64,000 nucleotides of DNA, taken from Pholis gunnellus. Taxonomy: Eukaryota > Chordata > Actinopteri > Perciformes > Pholidae. Below the pieces are notes generated by a model. It was not told where the DNA came from. It was given only the letters and a program-made list of their open reading frames with translations, and did not search any database. The translations under genes and the position numbers were made by a program. Below, in pieces: positions 49,471-63,392 of the stretch. The stretch lies in the NCBI GenBank assembly GCA_910591455.2, contig OU342808.1:18555121-18619120 (forward strand), in the 5' to 3' direction. How positions within the stretch are numbered: the stretch's first letter is position 1; each line of letters opens with the position of its first letter.

Positions 49471-52400
49471 TTTATTAAACCCTAAAAGACATAACAACAT
49501 TTCACAGCTGTGCATGCCCACATTGGTAAGAGGCATGAATGAAGAAAAATGCATTATTCTCTGTCAGAGGATGAAAGTCTAAATTGTCAGCCCTCTTTGA
49601 GTGCTGGCACATTATATTATCTATTAAAAATGTTCCTACAAAAGATGCACAGAACCTCTCACACCTGTCAGCTCCAGAGATCACCCACACAATCTCTGCG
49701 TTTGTCTGTCTGCCCTTAGCCGCTCATCAGCTACCAGGCTCAGTGGACATCCATTACACCTCACACACACACACACACACACACCCACACACAGATTCAC
49801 CGCCTCCACTGCCACCCAGACCCATGCACATCCATCATAATTATGCACAGCAGGAATTCAAATAGCTCTTCGTACTTCAGAGCAGAGGAACATTGCACCA
49901 ATTTTCCTTCACATTATACGGCACAAACAAAACAAGAAACCTAAAAATCTATTTTGGTTATTTTTGTTTACTGACTATGACATTGGAAATGCTTCAGTTA
50001 ATTCGGAAGAGATCTGAATGAAAAATCTATTCATGCTTCCTGTGGTTGCTTTATCCGCCTTAAAAAGCATCACATGAAAAAGTTGCAGCACAGAAAATTT
50101 GGAATACCCCGAGGCTATATTGAGTTACTATGCAAAAGCCACCTCCACCGTCATAACCTGTGTGGGATATGTCAACTTTTCTGTGACATTTTTCCCTCAT
50201 TTAAAGAACGGCGTCAAGCTGTGCTTCCTTGCCGGCATCGTATCCACTTTCTCAATTGCGTCTGAGACCGAGTTGACCTATGGGCAGTATAAATCTGCAC
50301 TGGTGCCATGCAGCCATGTGCAGCCTCTCACACGGTGTATGTTATAGGTGTAAAAAAAAAAGGAAAAGAGACGGAAACTAAGAAAAAAATGGTGGATCAA
50401 CTTTGCTGTGCAGAAAAACTGTGCTCTGTGCAGCAAATCTGTTTTTGTTGAACATTTTCATTTCTTTTAGAGGCCATTTACTTAATTATATTCCCTTGAA
50501 GTAATATCATTTGGAATGAAAATGAACAAATGATTTGATTTATAGTCTTCGCAGACCACCATCTCCAGTTGTTTAAGGACCCCTCGGGTTTGTGGTCGGC
50601 TGTGCGCGTGTCCTCTTTACATTAATGTGTGTTGTACATGGCCTTGAATATACGGCACTGTTTAGCGCAGGGGATAACGGGATTAGTCTTGTGTAAACCA
50701 AATGCAGCTCCGTCAAAGTAAATCAGCTGTTTATGTGCAGAATTTGGCTACTGGCTCTGTGATCAAGTCTCACGGTGACATACTTGGTCATGGGGCATCA
50801 CACAAAACACCCAGAGATGAAAAAGGACTGGATTATTTGTTTTGGAGATGGGATTATTCTCAAACTAATTTATTACTAATCCATTCGGATATTTCTTTCA
50901 GCAAAACACGAGATGCAGAATTCAATAATCAAGAACGTGACGGGTTCCACGTAGGCCATCTGCTTCTACAGTATGTTGCAATACGTCTATATATAAAGGA
51001 AAATGCCCACCTGATGTCACCTTATGGACGGGGAAGGAAAGATGACAACTGTAAATGAGCATCACAAATCATAAAGTTTTAACTCCTTGAAAGTGGAAGG
51101 TTGGATGAAACTCGTGGGAGATTAAGTGAGATTAAAAATGCTTAATACCTGGCACCTCATCATTGGGCAGCTTTCCATGAAGCGGTGACACGAAAGGTGA
51201 CTTTGACACAAAGAGTAGAGCGGTGGATGACACTCTGTCATGTGGGAGCAGGGCTTTTTTTCCCATTTCAGTGCAATAATGTCTAATAAACTGCAAGAGC
51301 TGCGGTCATTGGGATGTTTTTGGACAGAAACATCTTTGTTGATATAGTATTTGGTTTATAAAAAACTGCTGCGTCCACAACCTGTAATGTCCTCTTCCTG
51401 ATTATAAAGGATACTGTATGGTCAGTTCATCATATTGTACATATCTTAGCTTCCTATTATTAACACCAGGGGAGTTTTCACACTTTAAATTGTATTTATG
51501 AAAAAGCAATCTTTCCAAGTCATTCTCTCTTTGGGGCTCTTTTATAAATACTCATTGAAAGCTATAATACCAGCTATACATTAAAAGTGTCACTGATCCC
51601 AGTGGGCTGCACAGTATCTCCGCACACTGTAAATGTTGGCTCTATATCTAAAAGTTTCATTGACGTCGGCGCAGCCAGTCCATGTTCAATTTCGCCCCGC
51701 AATAATGTTCCCCTGAATTAAATGGGTTTGCAAAATTGAGAATATAGGAAACCATTTTGGAGAGATAAAATTATTTTGGTAGAGTGAGAGCAAAGCGTAT
51801 ATATCCTCTTCTAAGTGATTTCAGGGCTACGAAAATCAATAGCGCTCTAGTTGCATTTCTGCCAAGTTGATGGAGGTGGTTGAGAACAGGTGCAAAGATA
51901 GATCAAGTTGGAAATCAATCAAATCTGAAACATTCCATTTGAAAGGCGAGAAATGTAGGGCGCTGAAGTGAGCAGGAGTCAATTTTGGAACTCTAAAGGT
52001 TCATTCATGTTGAGAAAAGCGTACGGCACCTTGTTGAGGAGGATTGGGAGGTTAGTTTTACATTGTCACTGTTTAAATTACCTGAGAATGTTTCCCAAAA
52101 CTCAACATGTGTTTTACTAATCATTGGTTTACTCTCCTGTAAAAAATATGAAATAAAAGTGATGAAATAAACAATAATACATTTAATCTACCTTAATCTA
52201 CTTAACTGGTGGGCTAGGTATTACAGTGCTTGAGTAATTCATTTAACATCTCCAGCACTAAACTTTCTCAAGTGGAAATGGGAGATTTTCTATTTTCTGC
52301 CTCAAGTGCAAGACAGAATCCTTTTCTCTCCAGTTTTTTTCCCCTTTGTTTTGATGTTTTTGAGCCAATAATAATGCCTTACACTGCGCTGATACTTTTA

Positions 52401-54096
52401 TCATTGGACGTGACCTTTTGGTGGGTTGAGAAAAAGACGAACACTTACCTGTGAAATGTCACAATACTATCCTGGATGTCATTGTAATTGTATTTTTTGG
52501 GGAAAAAAACAATATAGCGAGCACAAAGGTGGCAACTTTCAGGGAGTGGACTCGGATATGTGTGTTCTTGTGTAAACATTGACCCAACACTTTCTGTGAA
52601 AAAACAGCTGTTTTGGTAAACAGCCCTAAACATTTCATTCAAATTTGAACTATTAATATTATGTGGACACAAATTCCGTGGAAATTGTATTGTTCTAGTC
52701 ACAGCTGAAGGCATCATGCAAGTTTGGGTCTCCTTCGTGTAATCTTGGGAGACAAACATACATTTTGTGTATAGAGTTTACGAGGTGTCTCTTTGTTTTC
52801 CAGGACACAGCAACAAAGGGCTTTCAGTTCTCTGCTGGGTTTTGACAAAACACTGTAGTTTTATGACTGGATTCACAGACATGACATTAAATAGACCTGT
52901 ACGTGTAAAGCTCTATGTCAAGTGGGACATAAACATGCCCACAATAATAGGGACAATTATGAGATTCAAATTTGACTGCAGTAATGAACTGGTGTGGATA
53001 TTTCATAATGAAACAGATGTGTCATACCACGGTAAATGGACATCTGACAGTCATGTAAATAGTTTGCTTCTCAGAGTCACTTCAATCATATCTTCAGACA
53101 CTGTTATTAGATTATCAAGCACTTCAAGTTTACCATAGATATGCTGGCTGTCTTTGGTCACAGAGACCCAGAATAAAAGGAGATGAACGCTGAGTCTTTC
53201 TTTTCTTTTTTTTTAAAGTGATCCTAAAATATCACACAAATATCACACAAAAAATGCAACCGCTGTTATAAAAAGAATAGCTAGCTTGCAAACCCAGTGA
53301 AGTTAAACAGAAAAAAACAACTGAACCTAGAAAACGGTTTGAAATGTTCATGACTCAAGCTGTGTTGAAGGTTTCCTTAAACTTTAGAAAATACTGGAAG
53401 AAACCTGACAGTGTTTAGTGACTGTGGCCCCCAGGCCTCTGCCAGATGTCAGGCTCCACCACTTAGCTCCCGAGGTCAGAGAAATTCAGCGGGTATGTAC
53501 ATGACAAGTACGAATAGCTGTTTGTGTGAGTAGCCATAATTGCGCCGATAGGAACCATTACCTGTCCTTCCCAGGTGAGATTATCAAGTCAATGGTCTTG
53601 AACTAATGACCAGAACATTGAGCCCAGACCTCTGCGAGCTGCTCAGTGCCTGAGTGGCAAAGACGAAATCTGTCTGGGATGAAGCACCAATCAGCCTTTT
53701 CGACAGCTACTGGTAGGAAACGTATGGACAACTGAATGGCATTTATAACAGCAGACAGTGAAGAGTCAGTCTCTAGGAAGACGAATAATGGTTTGCAGCT
53801 CCACTTTGAGTCATTTGATTAAATATTGATGTTGAAAGAATCTCTCTAATAATCTTTATAGATGCTAGTTGATGTTCACTGAACTGTTTCTGCTTCCTAA
53901 AAGATTGAGCGTAAAAGAAATTTGAGCAATCAGATGTTGATAGGAAGAAATATAAAAATTGTTCTTCTAATTCATATTTTTATACTGGCAATGTAAGAAA
54001 ACGGGTCAGGAGACAAGCAGTTCCCCTAAGCTCCATGAAACATTATAGCATCTTAAGCTAATTGTTCTGGTTGTAACGCATAGCTCTCATCAGTGT
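49471..54096. other. Non-coding DNA; (CA)12 at 49,762-49,785
   Basis: About 4.6 kb without a supported gene. A CA run of 12 units lies at 49,762-49,785. The 118- and 123-codon plus-strand frames (50,702-51,058; 52,767-53,138) have AT-rich third positions and no recognised domain, so I treat them as chance. The stretch at about 50,440-50,760 has the look of a conserved non-coding element. Confidence 0.4.
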
Positions 54097-54255
54097 TGTT
54101 TCCAGGCAACTGTTCTCAGCAAAAACGCTCTAAAAACTAATTGTGTGGCTACATTACCTGCCCTGCACCAAACAACAACAAGACAACGTTGGTGAGTATT
54201 TAGCAGCTAAAGAGCCACATTTTCCCCTCAGAAATTGGTGGAGACCAAAACAGTG
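54097..54255 (+). repeat. Dispersed teleost repeat, family R15 (copy 2)
   Basis: Contains 'caactgttctcagcaaaaac', 'ctgcaccaaacaacaac', 'tttagcagctaaagagcc' and 'cctcagaaattggtggag', aligned with 27,455-27,625. Confidence 0.7.
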
Positions 54256-57200
54256 AATATTGGATTTGCATTCGTCGGGTGGACCAGAACATGACCCAAA
54301 ATGATTAATGCTAATTTTCTCAAGTTTACAATGTGATCATTTCCTAATGTTATGTTTCCAGCTTATTGTACTGCCCTCAAGTTAACAAAACACAGTTAAT
54401 ACAGGTATATAATAAAACAGGTTTACTTACCATACATCACCATACATTTCAAAATGTCTTCATTTGTGAGCATGTGAAAAAAGGTAGTTAGCAAATTCAC
54501 AGTACAACCAAGTTGCAATATGCTTAATATCCACTCTCATGTAGAAGTCTGGCATCAGCAATCTGATAAAAAAAAAGCAGTCCATGCTAAAGCTTGTCAA
54601 AACTTGTTGTATACTCATTGTGGTTGGTTGGAACTTTTACCCAAATCGTCTCCAAACTGTATGATTTTTGTTAACACGGGTCACAGACAAAGTCACATAA
54701 CCGGAAAATACTGTATTGATGCAAGGTTTTCCACATTCGTGGACTGTCCATCAGAGACGTGACACATTTTAGAACGTAAAGCTTCTATAATAACTACAAG
54801 GGCACTCAGAGAGCGCAAACCTTCGGCAAGTTTTCATAAGTGTAAAATAATGCGTGTGATCCGGATCCACTCCATCATTTAATGGGTCCTTCGTAGGCCC
54901 ATACACCGCTCCACCAGTAGTTTTTCTTTAATCCTGCAAACAAACCAACAAAGTACACTGAAAACGTAACCTCGCTGGCATCATAAGTGTTTCCCTTTAA
55001 GAACATATTTGTCTTTAAGACGTCCTCCATCATACTTGTGAGTAGTAACTTTTTTAAATCTGTCTTAACAAAGCCATCATACCAGCTGCCTGGCTTGTAG
55101 TCCTATAGACGTGATTAGATGGATAATAAGAATGATACAAAAGAGCAGCTTTGTATCCGGCAAGGCTTTAATAGCGCCACATCTGCTCACCTCAAAATAA
55201 GAGCCAACCATAATCTCACACCTGCTGTTGGCTTTCGCTCAGCTGCACCGGCAGATAAATCTCACGGACCAACACACAAATGCATGCGTACAGACACTCA
55301 CACACACCCAGACTGTCAGCGTGAATCCAAACGTCTGAGGCCAAACATCTGGAACTAATGCTCAAGGAGAGTCTCTCTGATTTTATTGAATTATTCTCCT
55401 TCTGAGAAGAACTCTATTTGGTCTACACTTTCGAGAGGGCTAGAGTCAACTCGACATCTGCGATGTATCGCAAAGAAGCATCAGTACATGTAGTGTAGCT
55501 GTCCTGTTTTTGAGGACTCAAATGAATATCATGCTTCCAAAGCAATCCTGTTAGCACTGTCTAATCCGGACGCAGATTGGCAGACTTGAAGACTCGTCTC
55601 AGGGGCAGTTTGACGATTACCCAGCTTGAGTTTTATAGACACCACACTTACTGGTTGCTATGTTTCGGCCAGAGCCGGGGATTGCATATTCAGAGAGAAG
55701 AAAACATGTCAATCTGTATGAAAAGTACAACTGTGGTCACTGACATTCTCATCCGAAAATCGGTTTTGTTTACGCCACACACTTGAAGATAGACATGGTA
55801 ATGAGAGCATGAAGAAGAATAACTGCAACTGAGAACTCAATACAGCACAAGCATGCAAGTGCCATCAAATTGTATTCAAGGCCCATAGACTCACTTAGCT
55901 GTCAAGTGTTTGATATTTACTAGTTTATCTACATCTGTTCCTCTTGTCTGTGCGGGTAGAAGACGTTTTTGTGCTGCAGTTGGAGTATCACTTTCATTTA
56001 CCAGGCTTTACCAACATGTCTTTATGTCTAGCTTTCTGCTGTCCATTCTACCGCCCAGAGGTCTTTCAGACAGCAGTCTGTATCATATCCATTTCTTTGG
56101 CTGACATGAAATGAAAAATGAAAAGAAAGTTGGTCTTCTAGCACTGCTGAACATTGCAACTTTAGGTTAAGTCATTATAGGTAAAATGCAGCAGATAAAT
56201 TACTTCTCCCTCATCCACTTACACAGCATTCATCAGAGAGTTGAATACATTAAGGCTAATTGAGCATTTTTGCCATTTGGGCTCTATTAATTGAAAAGCC
56301 ATCACTGCCAGCCATGCACCAAATGACCACATTAACTGTCAACATTATGTTTGACATCCTACTAGATGAAGTAGTGCTTGGGGAGCTCTCAGTGGGCTCT
56401 TGGAAACACCAGACGAGAGAGAAAGAGAGAGGAGCCACGCTAAGCTTGTGTGTAGGTGGTCGGGCCTAAATTCAAAGAACAAATTGCCGTCTCTTTGAGT
56501 CACTGGTGCTAATCACCGATGGATGGATTTGTCATGTCATCAAGGATTTGTGCCTGCTGGGATGAAACAGTGCAAACTTTTTATGGTGTGTTGTACGATC
56601 AGACGGAAACAAAACAGAAAATAGAAAACGAGCCCTGCAGTCTATTTAGAGACAAAGTCTTTCATGCTGTATTCTTCGTTTTGCACATCATTTCTGTTCG
56701 CAGTGCATCTATCATGTCATATCATCCGCCTGCAAGATATTTTCACCCTCATTGCTCTTTGGGTCTTACCCTGTTTGAGTATCTGAGCCTGTGTTTCAGA
56801 GTTGTTAGCCGAGAGAATAAGATGCTGATTCCTGTCTCCTTTGGTACACACTGCACTGCACTCATGCGCAGCCCTGTGCAGTGTGTTGCTTGTAAGATGA
56901 CAACAGTGCTTAATTTGAACATAAAGGTATATGCCAGATCCCTCTAGATATCCTTTGACTTGGGTATTTGCTCAAGGATTATGCAGCACTGTGCCACATA
57001 AAATGTACTGCAGACAAAAAAAAATAGCTGAAGCATAACATTTAAAATTGCTTAGCATTTTAGAAATGCTTATAAAACAAATCAAGATGAATAAGCACCC
57101 AAACCCATTTTACTGACATAGACAAGCAACTAAGGCCTTCTGAATGAAATGCAAATTCTTACCTATCAGTCATGCTACAAAAGTTACATACAGGATGTAA

Positions 57201-58109
57201 TGCTCATTTTGTAATAACAAAACAATATGAATAAATAAACCAAAATAGAAAGAAAGACAACAGAGTTAGCGATTGTGTTACCACATCTTTCCTCAGTTTT
57301 TTAAAGATATAGAGCATCTAAAACAGTAAAATGCATTTGAACATCCGATATTGAATAATAGATTACGGATTAGTTTTATATTCATACTGCAGCACGTGGA
57401 GCCCTGTGTGACTGATTCCCTAGAATGAAAAAAAGTTGCCCTTAATCCCACGATGAGGACATTCCTGCCAAACGTCTTCAAGGATACTTTCATCTGAATA
57501 TGCCTCGGAGACTTGAGCCTCCATTGAGACTTTGTCCACTGAATCTCATTTCCATGTTGGCTTCACTGGTAATGGTGAATGGTAACTGGTTAAGAGACAG
57601 ACGGTGCTATAATATGGGGAATAAAAGTTCAGGGTGTACGGTGGAGTTTTTCTTATAATTCATTATCAAGAATTTTCAAAGGGTATAGCGAGAATCATAG
57701 ACAAACTTCTTATCCCTTTTAAAAGTCAAAATGTCTTTGTTGCCCTGATAGTTTGGTAACGAGGGAGTCCAGAGGAACGTCTCTCAAAGGGAAACTTGAG
57801 ATTGAAGTTATGATGTCTACATTTGAACTCAATGTTTCTGGATACATTAAAAGTCCATCATTCACCGGGTTTATATTTGCAGTTATTCATTTCTATAGTG
57901 CAATGCATTTTAAATAAAGTGATAGGTATTTCCAGGTTGTTTTTCTTTCAATGGATCAAGGCTATGTGTAATGTAAAAGGGGTTGCATGAAATGGAAATC
58001 CCACAGAAAATTAACACCCGAGCCTGTCAGCGCTAGCATTTTACCATTTTTGAGCTCATTGTTCATGTTTTTCTGGCCTGCAACCTGCGACTAGTCTAAC
58101 TCATTTCCA
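54256..58109. other. Non-coding DNA, nothing specific seen
   Basis: No supported gene. The longest open frame (142 codons, plus, 56,519-56,947) shows no domain or codon bias and is not flanked by convincing splice sites. Confidence 0.45.
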
Positions 58110-58235
58110 ACACAACAGGCAGCTGTTTTCAACAAAGAAACTCTGATAAACCGATGCTAACTATGCAGCACCAAACAGCAGAAAATGTTTGCAACTAGTT
58201 GGCGGAGCATTCAGCAACTGAAAAGCCTAAAACAC
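58110..58235 (+). repeat. Dispersed teleost repeat, family R15 (copy 3)
   Basis: Contains 'gcagctgttttcaacaaag', 'gcagcaccaaacagcag', 'tttgcaactagttggcgg' and 'catttcagc'-type sequence in diverged form ('gcattcagcaactgaaaag'). It is the most diverged of the three copies. Confidence 0.6.
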
Positions 58236-59036
58236 GCCAATGCCTTTTTTGGATAATCCCAATCAATCACTGATCAGGATCAGTTAATATTACACTGATG
58301 CTAAAAGGTTAATTCACACGATATATAATGTATACTTTAATGCCAGATGAAGCGGTAGAATAGAAAACATGAAGCCCTCATGGGCTAATAGACCCACTCA
58401 AACCTTCAGAAACAGCCAGATTGTAATCCTATTATATCAGGCACTCTGCTCAGACAAATGAAATCATGTGCTGCTCCTGGAAAGATTCCAAGTTTACATA
58501 AATAAATTAAGAAACAGATTCACTTCCACCCCCTTCAGTGATTGCACCTGGATTCCCTAAACAGAAAAAAACCCTGCATCATTTCACTGATAAGGACTTC
58601 TAAATAAATTGCACACAAATTGTATTTGATTCAAGTGGGTCTTCATGTTTTGGCCCTCCAACATTTGTAATGCATAGGTTGTTGTATTTCAAAGCAAATG
58701 CAGGGAAAGTGAGAAAAATACTGTTTAAACCTCTATAGTGGTGAGCACAAATGACTCCAATGGTTTCATTTCATTGGTGAGACCTTTGCTGAAACATTAC
58801 TTTCACATTCCGGAGACAGTAGAAGACAACTAGAACGTAGCCCTTCACATTATTTAACTCAGTGAATACGAACCAGGAATATTTGTGCCCTACGGGTTTC
58901 CTCTACAATGCCACGGGGTACGAGGAAAGATTATAGAGTAATATTCACATATTCACTCGAGTCAGCTGTAACACCTGAACACAGCACATTGTGATTAAGC
59001 TTGACAGCTAGTTGGCAAGCAACCAGGGATGAAGTT
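58236..59036. other. Non-coding DNA, nothing specific seen
   Basis: No feature recognised. Confidence 0.4.
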
Positions 59037-59356
59037 GGCGATAGCTAAAAGTAATGAATAAATAGATTAAAATGAATAGCTGAAAGTAATAAATAGAACT
59101 GTTCAAATTACCTACAAGTAATTGATCAACTACAATGGACGCATGATTGAAACAGTAAGCAAGAAGTATTTGTTAAAAAAGTTGAAATAGTTAGCTACTA
59201 GCAATGGATAAACAGCTGAAGTTGAAGATAATCAGTTGAAATAAGACATGAATAAATGAGTTAGCTAAGTAGGCTAATGGATAAACATTTCAATAATCAG
59301 CTAAAAGCAATGGATAAAAGGATAAAGTTAAGTAAAAGATAAACGGTTGAAATAGA
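59037..59356. repeat. Degenerate tandem array of AGCTAAAAGYAATGRATAAA-like units
   Basis: Related units recur across about 320 bases: 'agctaaaagtaatgaataaa' (59,044), 'agctgaaagtaataaatag', 'agctactagcaatggataaa', 'agctaagtaggctaatgg' and 'agctaaaagcaatggataaa', often with 'gttgaaatag' between. Units and spacing vary, so it is an old minisatellite-like array. Fish genomes carry similar arrays, from memory. Confidence 0.75.
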
Positions 59357-62300
59357 TTCCACCCCAAATGGTAGACAGGAAGAATGTAAAATAAACTGCA
59401 TTTTACTGTATTGTAACAACATCCAGTAACAAAACATCAGTAGAGATAAATAACACAGAGTATTAAATCAATTCAAATTAACATGACAGCTGATTTCAAT
59501 ATAGAGGTCCTTGATTTCAGTGGGAACTTAACTCAGACAAAAAAAGAGCCATGTTGATAGCATGGTATTGATGTGTGCACACACTTATTGCACACACACT
59601 GTCAAAGTATCAAAGAGGGAGTACATGTCTGAAAGAGTTAATGAGCTAGTGCTTCAAGGTAGCAGCCTGTTTGAACAGACAACTGTGGATGGATGGGGCT
59701 GTTTGATCACTTGTTATCCAGGTGCGCTGCTCCAAGGTTGCAGTGTTATTGCATCTTGACTAATTATATAAAGTCAATACCAAAGTCTTTCCACATCTCC
59801 ATTCATTTGGCTCGGCAAGGGCCCTTCCCCACTGCTACAGTTGCTTGCTATGAAAATCCTGGGACTTTATTACAACCACGATCGCTGGGCTCCGTCTGAG
59901 CTTTGTTCAAAGGCCTTGTCAGCGAGTGTCCCTTAATGGCAGGGTATCTGGACAGCTTTGGAATGAAAATAAACTATACTTTTTTCAAGCAAAAGAGTTG
60001 CTCAAACCAGACTGAAGCAACATTATATTAATCCATGGCAGTGTGCGTGTATGTGTGCACGTGTGCTGGGGGGTAATTAGGTGTGCAATGTTAGGCTTTG
60101 TTTCTTTAAATAGTCAGTTTCATCTCCACAAATAAGTTAAAATAGATTAGTGCAATTTCCATTTCAAATCCCTAAGAAATGGTGAATATTGTGGCAAACA
60201 TGTCATTATCCTTGCCCTGAAGAAATTATATGATGAATTATAAACAGGAATTGAAATGAGGACTCTACTGGCACCGTGAGAATTCCCATTAGAGGCCAAG
60301 AAAATGAAAGATCTTTCATCAAAGTCTGAGATGACAGCACTGTATCATTCACTTCTAGCAGCTGGATGAGCCTCCTTTTCTGCACGAACCTGAGATTAAT
60401 GCTTATCTGTAGTTCTAAAACGTACTTGAGCTTTCTCCCTCTATTTGATCTGATTATGTAGTGCACCTGGGGAGAACAATTTTCAACGATGAAGAATAAA
60501 AACAACCCTCCCTATTGTCACTTATTCGACCGAGAGAGATAGTCTTCCTGATTTGAAAAGTGGATTTCATCAAAAGCGTTGTTGTGACTGAAGTTTTCTT
60601 TCTTTGTCCAGCAACACGTAAACTATATAAAATGGGAAGTAATGATCCCAAGTGTATTACATTTTAATGGTGTTATTACAGCATACGAGCACAATTAGTT
60701 CATCAGCAGAAAGGGGAGATAATTTCCAATGGCTCAGCTTCATTTAATGGTAGTCCCAGAGATGCTGGCACAGCACAATAACCCCGTGTACCAGAGGACT
60801 GCAACAGTGGATGACATTTAGAACCATTAACAGCTACTTATAAGTTGTGATTGTGTAAGGAATTTACCTGAAGAGCCACTGTACTTAGCAGAACATTGGT
60901 GTGAAAATGCTAAAACATGATTGACTTCTTTGTTAGAACATGCCAAACAAAATTGCTCTTGAATTTAATTCATATTTAACGGCTATACTTTACAATTACA
61001 GCAATTTCTGCTGAGAGACTTAGGTTGGATGCTGCCGCTTTACTATATCCTTAATGTTCTATCATAAAAAAGGTAAGTTGGGAGCGAACAGATGATGTAT
61101 GGCTTCAACAATACCCATTCCATGACATCAATTATTCTTTGACAGTTTCGCGGTTGTCGGCCACCCATAATGATATCCGATGGGTCAACTTGAAATTGGA
61201 CAGGTGAGACGGTATGTCATCCTGACATAAGGACAACGGGAGCAGCATGAGCGTTGATATCTAGAAAAATTGATCCAGGGCCATATTCGCCAACATTTTT
61301 AGCAGGCATATTTCTACCGAAGGGATATTTCAGATTACAGACTAGATTTTAGTAAAACAAAAAACCTTAAATGATTATATTGTTTTTTATGTTTGTAAGT
61401 AGAAGAAAAATTGTGTTTGAATACAAAACAATACAAGTTGTTCATGCTATCAATGTGATGCTGTCAGTTCACAATAAAGGCTGAGCTAAGCTTCCAACTG
61501 TGAGAAGCTCGTCAAAGCCTCAGTCATTTTGAAAACAGCCAACCACATTCCTGAGAGAGACTACCGTCAATGCCTGAGTTGCCATGGCTGCCTAGCAAGG
61601 ATCTCTGATGTTTATTTTCCCCCAATGCTTTTAAAACTGCAAGGCAGGAGATACTAATCAGACTCAAAGTTCTTTTATTACCGACAAGAATCATGTAGCT
61701 TTTGCTGCGGCTGCCTTGTTCCTGTCACTCCTTAAAAATGATAAATGATTTTGCAATGTATTCAATAAATTACCTCGAGCGTTGCAAGACAAGGAGAGTG
61801 CAGATCTGTGGGTGGGAGCAGATAAAGGTGTCCTTGAGATATTACATGTGAGAAAAATTCACAGTGGATTAAAAACAAACTGGACTATTGCAAATAGTTG
61901 TGTTCTGTGGAGCTGAAAAGCTTCCCATGATTTGCCTGCATATCTTATTTCCTCAGTTCCAGTCACTTTGACGGATACATCGCTGTGTGTAACGCTTCTC
62001 CACCATCTACTGCAGACATGTAGTTAGTGTCAGTCCATCTAACTGTGTTGACTTTCTTGAGCAACGCTGCTTAATTTTCCTACACACCTGTCTACCTAAG
62101 TTGGACTACAGATTTGCCTTAACAACTATGTGGAAACCCTTCACTTAAGGAGCCCTCATAATGGCCCTATAAAAGGAATTGATATGAAATTGTGATTTTG
62201 TAGAATGTTCCCTGGAAACTGTCTAAATCAATTACCTACTAGCATAACCTCGAAAGCTTTTTTTTAACACGGTAGGTTTTCAACATGCAAACATGTCAAA

Positions 62301-63341
62301 ATTGACCCTCTGCTATGTGGTAAATTACAGGGCAGCATATAAACAATTTTCGAGGAACAAGTTCTCCAAAAAATACATTTATATTCAGGGTTTTTTTCCA
62401 GTTATTGAAGACTCCTAAATGTACTATGTCAATCAGCTTCTTTCTATGAGCATATTGTATTTGCCCACGTAGTTTTGGTTATTTCACAAGACAGATTTCT
62501 GTATTTCGTTTGGATTTTAAGGCATTATGTAATGCGTCTAATAAACCGAGCAAATCATTTCCCTCGGCTTAAAACCAAATAACTATGATGTCTATAATAG
62601 AAGTTGAAAACTTTTCTAAGTATATTGTATTCAGGCTTTTTGGTTTATGGCTCTGTCACGACCGGCAGCAACAGTTTAAAGATATTTTTGGTGGTATAAA
62701 AACACCCACTCACACACAGAAGCACACGCACAAATACACACAAAAGCACAAATAAACAGACTCAACAAACCAAACACAGTTCCCAGAGAAATAAATCCAC
62801 AAACACACACTGACTGTTTCTCTCTGTGGATACCTGATGTGGTGAAATAGGTCCAAATGCACTGCCACAGCCTTCGTTCTATTCTAAACTGTTTAAATCT
62901 CAGCACTGTGGACATTACTTCAGCACTATGGATAGAGGAAGTCAAGGTCCATTCAAAGAGATTGAATCCCTGCAAAGAGGCTGAAATGGGCGGTTATTCC
63001 ATACATGGAGAGGTGGGTGTCATTTACGCTCCAATGAGTTTCTGTCTCCCAAATCCATTAAAGTCCTCAAGAGTCTCCTGTGTTTCTCTTTCATTCTTAT
63101 CTGTTTTTTTTCTTCTTTTTGGTTGGGTGGAAACAACACAATGACAATTTAAACCAGCCAAGACGTAAAACAGTTCTCTACCTCTCATATGCCATGAATT
63201 GCAGTAATGAAATGTAATATTCACTCTGGAGTTTGCGGAATACATTTTTAACTTGCTCTCCTCAATGTGTTATTAATGTACAGATGAAATACCCTGAAGG
63301 AATCATAGAGGGCATGACCATATCTTAGATGAGAAAAGGAG

Positions 63342-63343
<2 letters not shown>
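59357..63343. other. Non-coding DNA; AC-rich patch near 62.7 kb
   Basis: About 4 kb with no supported gene. An imperfect AC-rich patch spans about 62,700-62,750. Other open frames are short and featureless. Confidence 0.45.

Positions 63344-63389
<46 letters not shown>
63344..63389. repeat. (GA)23 microsatellite
   Basis: Pure GA run of 46 bases. The serine/leucine repeat in the minus-strand frame across it is an artefact. Confidence 0.97.

Positions 63390-63392
<3 letters not shown>

Noticed and set aside
52767..53138. 123-codon plus-strand frame preceded by a possible acceptor (tttccag)
   Set aside because: AT-rich third positions and no recognisable domain. The acceptor-like sequence is common in intronic DNA.
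56519..56947. 142-codon plus-strand open frame
   Set aside because: No domain, no codon bias and no convincing splice sites. Frames of this length are expected by chance in 64 kb.
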